DNA of 64,000 nt from Tetragonia tetragonoides (lineage: Eukaryota > Streptophyta > Magnoliopsida > Caryophyllales > Aizoaceae), in assembly GCA_038025085.1 (NCBI GenBank), contig CM076152.1:20677501-20741500 (forward strand). Reading direction: 5' to 3'. The notes beneath the pieces are model-generated. The model searched no databases and was not told the origin of the DNA. It saw only the letters and a list, made by a program, of their open reading frames with translations. Made by a program: the position numbers and the translations under genes. Positions 60,271 through 64,000 of this stretch are shown here, one piece after another; within the stretch, counting starts at the first letter, position 1, and every line of letters starts with the position of its first letter.

Positions 60271-60441
60271 ATGGTGAAATCCTTTGAAGATCTGTTCGAT
60301 GCTTGGTGTAAAAATCTGTCTGTAGAAGATAAACTTGGATTAGTTTCGTTTCGTGTTTCTACCCTGCTAAACTTAAAACCAACCAAAATATTGTGGCCTC
60401 TTCTTCTGTCTGCTTTGAATTATTGGGATCTCGACTCGCAT
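60271..60441 (+). pseudogene. DUF7745-like ORF remnant, copy 3
   Basis: Only the first ~57 codons remain (MVKSFEDLFDAWCKNLSVEDK, then ILWPLLLSALNYWDLDSH). At GCAT (60438-60441) the sequence jumps to antisense integrase. Compared with copy 1, 2240 bp (10817-13056) are deleted, with GCAT at both break points. Confidence 0.75.
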
Positions 60442-60900
60442 AGGACTGGGCTTCAACCCACTTGGTAAAATAGTTTATGGCTACCAGGATGTATTCATGC
60501 CCTCCCGAGCCCTTTGGGGTGATCTTTCCAATGATGTCTATTCCCCATGCAGAAAACGGCCAAGGAGAGGTGAAGTTGTGAAGCATCGAGGGTGGCATAT
60601 GCTGCAGGTTGGCATATGCTGCAGGTTGGCATATATTTGACACTTGTTACATTTCTTGACGTAGTCGTAACAATCCTTTTCCATAGTAGTCCAGTAATAT
60701 CCCAGTCGTAGGACCTTTTTGGAGAGCATTCGACCATTCATGTGTGGTCCACACACCCCATTGTGTACTTCGTCCATGATCTCTGCAGCTTCTTCGGCGT
60801 TCACACATCTGAGGTTTACCCCGTTGTGGGATTTTTTGCACAGAACCCCCTTGTATTCTAGGTATTGCGCCGTGAAGAGACGGATGGCCTGTTGAGCTGT
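60442..60900 (-). pseudogene. Integrase fragment, copy 3
   Basis: The N-terminal zinc-binding part and the start of the catalytic core, matching 13057-13500. The tryptophan that is a stop in copy 1 is intact (LGYYWTTMEKDC). A short duplication (CATATGCTGCAGGTTGG twice, near 60596-60635) breaks the frame. The rest of the core was removed by the GCAT deletion, and the left part of the next module by a deletion near 60900. Confidence 0.8.
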
Positions 60901-60917
60901 TATCCGAAATCATATTG

Positions 60918-62253
60918 TTAGACCTCCTTAGCTGTGTGAGTGGGGAGCTCAGCCAAGTATTCCGAAACTGCATGTCCTTTGATGGTCTTTGTGGAATCAA
61001 ACTTAAGATCAAATTCAGACAACAACATAGTCCACCTTGCAATCCTTCCGCTTAAGACTGGTTTCTCGAAGATGTATTTGAGGGGGTTCATCCTTGACCT
61101 CACTAGCACGGGATGGTTGATCATGTAGTGCCTGAGTTTCCTGGTGGCCCAAACTAGTGCTAGACAGGTCTTCTCAAGGCTGGAGTACCGGGTTTCATAG
61201 TCGATGAACTTCTTGCTCAAGTAGTATATAGCTCGTTCCTGTTCTTCTGTGTTCTGGGCTAGCATAGCCTCCATGGCAGTGTCGGTCACTATCAGATAGA
61301 GGATCAAAGGTAGCCCTTGCTTGGGAGGAGCAAGAATTGGTGGATTGGCTAGATAATCCTTAATCTTATCGAACGCCTCTTGACACTGGTCATCCCATTC
61401 AACCTTGACTTCTTTCTTCAACTTCTTGAACATGGGCTCACATGTTATAGTAAATTTTGATATAAACCGACTTTTGTATTGGAGTCGACCAAGGAACCCC
61501 CTAATTTCTGTTTCATTCTTGGGTGGTGGCATCTTAACTATTGCTTTGATCTTTGACGGATCAATTTCAATTCCTCTTTGGCTGACTACATAACCTAACA
61601 ATTTTCCTGATGTGACCCCGAATGCACACTTTTGAGGGTTTAGTCGGAAATTTACGGAGTCTTTCAAAGAACTTGCGGAGTGCTTGAACATGACCGTCTC
61701 GATGCCTTGATTTCACAATCATGTCATCCACATAGACCTCAGCTTCTTTGTGCATCATGTCATGTAATAAGGTTGTAGCAGTCCTTTGGTAGGTTGTGCC
61801 TGCATTTTTTAACCCAAATGGAATGACTCTGTAGCAATAAGTTCCCCACGGAGTTATGAATGTTGTTTAGCTCATGTCTTCTTCGGTTATCTGAACCTGA
61901 TTGTATCCCGCGTAGCCATCCATAAATGACAGTAGGGCGTATTCAGCTGTATTATCTACCAGGAGATCAATCTGAGGCAAAGGGAAATCATCTTTCGGGC
62001 TGGCTTTGTTTAGATCTCTGAAATCGACACACATTCGGACCCGTCCGTCTTTCTTTGGTACTGGAACCACGTTGGCGATCCATTCGGGGTAATCGGATAC
62101 CACAATAAATCCAGCAGCAAGTTGTTTCTGTACTTCCTCCTTTATTATCAAGGCCCACTCTGGTCGGAGACGTCGCAATTTCTGCTTAACTGGTTTAACA
62201 TCTAGGTGTAAAGGGATTTTGTGCTCGGCTATGCCCCTTTCAATTCCTGGCAT
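60918..62253 (-). pseudogene. Reverse transcriptase-RNase H region, copy 3
   Basis: Matches 14090-15430 of copy 1. RT motifs RMCVDFRDLNKASPKDDFPL, LSFMDGYAGYNQV and YVDDMIVKS are present, followed by the Ty3 RNase H. A stop at 61867 (EEDMS, then stop) and a frameshift near 61690-61760 break it. The second RNase H is lost to a deletion of about 0.58 kb near 60900. Confidence 0.85.
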
Positions 62254-62289
62254 GTCATTATAGGACCAAGAAAAGACATTTGTGTATTG

Positions 62290-62961
62290 CTATAAGAGTT
62301 CAACAACTTGCTCCCGTTCTTGTGCAGTTAAGGATAATCCAATTCTTACTTCACGAGGTTCGTTTTCATTGCTTAAATTAATTAGTCCCGTTTCCTCCAC
62401 AATAGAAGTCTTTTGTTCATGATTATTTACTGCTTTTAGCAGCTCATTGGGCAACTTGTCTTCATCATTGGGTTTATCGATAGCTAAACAAGGCAGCGAA
62501 TAAGCAGAAAAATTTTTCATTTTATTGACATTGGAATCAAAAACAGCAAGAAAGGGGTCTAAACCTCCCTTCCCAATGACACTAGACTTAGAAAAAGTAG
62601 AGGGGACATTTCCCGATCTTGACTCATACTTAGGACCTATGCTAGACATTGACTCTGACTGAGACTCGGAATCAGACTCTTCCATCATTGGTCCTTCTCT
62701 AGTGGATATTGTGACCTTTCGTCCGTTTGGGCCGGTCCAGCTTACTTCTTTGCGCCACCCCCTTGTAATGTCTTCAGTAGTATATATTAGGTCTGCCGGG
62801 TTGAAATTGCGGTCATTGAGAGCCATCACTTCTTCATCCACCTCAGGGGCTTCGACCATTCTACTTTCTCGACCGAACAAGAGGCCCAATAGCTGGTTAC
62901 CTGGTGCTTTGGTCCAATCTTGACTCGCGGGCTTTAAGGGGAGTTGTGGCTCTTCCCCCAA
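62290..62961 (-). pseudogene. Protease/linker region, copy 3
   Basis: A 223-codon open segment starting MGEEPQLPLKPASQDW, more continuous than copy 1 (where it breaks near 15710). Contains GPNGRKVTISTREGP and a serine-rich acidic stretch (EESDSESQSESMSSIG). I do not see a clear DTG/DSG protease triad, so the boundary between gag and protease is uncertain. Confidence 0.6.
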
Positions 62962-64000
62962 CTGATTGCAATCTGAAATATTTCAAAGCCGGGATGTATG
63001 ACCCTGGCTTCTTTATCATAGTACGGTTCTGGAAAGCTGTAGTACGGGCAATAGTCTCCTTCTGTGATGAACTGACCATTTAGGGTGTGGCTATAAGGTG
63101 AGATGACATGTTTCCCCTTGAAATTTTTTCCTTGCTTCAACCCTTGATTTTGGATTTCTTGGTCAGTAGGCACGTATCCGAGTCCGAAAGAGTTGTTTTT
63201 GGGCTCAAACTTGAAAGTAGTGGGGCCTTGTCGATTTCTTCCTAGACCCATACCGGGTACGTATCCTTGCTTTTTCAGGAAACCATTAACATGAGGGTTT
63301 GAGTGTGGTATGAAGGGTGCTTGATCCATTTCAAGTACATTAACTTCGAGCTGCGGTTCGTACCTTCGTACTTTGATCTTGAAAACATGAGATTTTGGGG
63401 GAGAGATCGTCCCAGAGTTGATAATGGATTGGATTTTGTACTTCAAACGATAACATTGTTCCGTGAGATGACCAAATAAAGCAGCTATGGTATTGGCAAT
63501 AAAGGTAATGATCTTCCTCTTCTACCCATACTCCTTGTAAGAACTGTAAATCCCCGCGGCGAAGCAGAGCGGTCATGACGTCAGAAATAGGTAGTGCTTG
63601 AGGTGTAAACTCGCAGATGGGGATGTTTGGTCTCTCCATTGACAACCAGTAATGTGCGGGCCACATTGTTCCCCCATCGATGAAGATTTGGATTCTGTTT
63701 CTCAAATCCCTGCAGTCATTGGTGTGATATCCGCAGGCTCGACAGTAATCGCAATAAACACCTGGATTTCCATTTTCTGGGACGAGCTCATAAGTTGGTC
63801 CTACTGGGTTTATATAGTTGTATGCTCTCATTTGTTGAAAAATGCGTTCTTGAGGCCAACGGGGTTGGCCTCGATCTTGGATCAGTTTGTTCCTCTCCAG
63901 GAATTTGATTCTCCTTTCCAACTCGACAACTATCTTATGCAGTCCTTTAATCTTAGAGTGATAGACCATCACATATTGAGTTAGGTGCTCAATACTGTCT
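62934..64000 (-). pseudogene. Gag and G-patch region, copy 3, runs off the window
   Basis: Matches 16140-17170. Shows the coiled-coil stretch (VELERRIKFLERN), the zinc knuckle CDYCRACGYHTNDC (CX2CX4HX4C) and, after a frameshift near 63340-63446, the glycine-rich block YVPGMGLGRNRQGP. The 5' part of gag, the leader and the LTR lie beyond the right edge. Confidence 0.72.

Overview
The window is nuclear DNA of a flowering plant, most likely a eudicot, and is a decayed, transposon-filled fragment of a 45S ribosomal DNA locus. The rRNA genes (25S, 18S, 5.8S) are clearly plant-type. The mobile elements are plant lineages: Tat/Ogre-like Ty3 retrotransposons with two RNase H domains, plant L1-clade LINEs, and a plant-mobile-domain (PMD) gene. 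I cannot name the species. No ordinary single-copy host gene is visible.

Layout. (1) 1-715 is the 3' end of a mutated 25S rRNA gene; 716-3577 is intergenic spacer (IGS) with a minisatellite and about eight ~302-bp subrepeats. (2) 3578-4047 is a 5'-truncated LINE. (3) 4048-19736 is a minus-strand Tat-like element: 5' LTR at 18482-19736, gag-pol running leftward to 12305, and then, antisense to it, a DUF7745-like ORF (10646-11993) and a PMD gene with introns (4347-10084). A 2956-bp solo LTR flanked by GTGAC duplications interrupts the PMD gene. (4) 19737-28811 is a recombined plus-strand set of the same family: 3' UTR with tandem repeats, LTR, gag, antisense PMD gene, 3' UTR, LTR. (5) 28812-29177 is a second 25S fragment fused to IGS. 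(6) 29178-44260 is IGS subrepeat array holding four more LINEs, all at the same nucleotide of the subrepeat. (7) 44300-48009 is the Pol I promoter region, 5' ETS repeats, 18S, ITS1, 5.8S and part of ITS2. The 18S and 5.8S carry deletions of about 26-27 nt, so this unit is a pseudogene. (8) 48010-64000 is a second copy of the region-3 element. Here the nested LTR element is still nearly complete (49631-58818), lacks gag-pol, and carries one unrecognised acidic ORF. Copies of the pol genes run off the right edge.

Main points. The strongest signal is five LINE insertions, of different lengths and subfamilies, at the same position of the rDNA spacer subrepeat, with matching target-site duplications. 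This suggests a plant L1-type LINE with a preference for, or specificity to, the rDNA spacer. Second, a Tat-like retrotransposon carries two antisense genes with their own promoters, one with about six spliceosomal introns. A GC palindrome recurs upstream of the sense LTR promoter and of both antisense promoters. Third, the same nested insertion appears as a solo LTR in one copy and as a near-complete element in the other, which dates the segmental duplication to after that insertion. Domain names and rRNA comparisons are from memory; no database search was possible.
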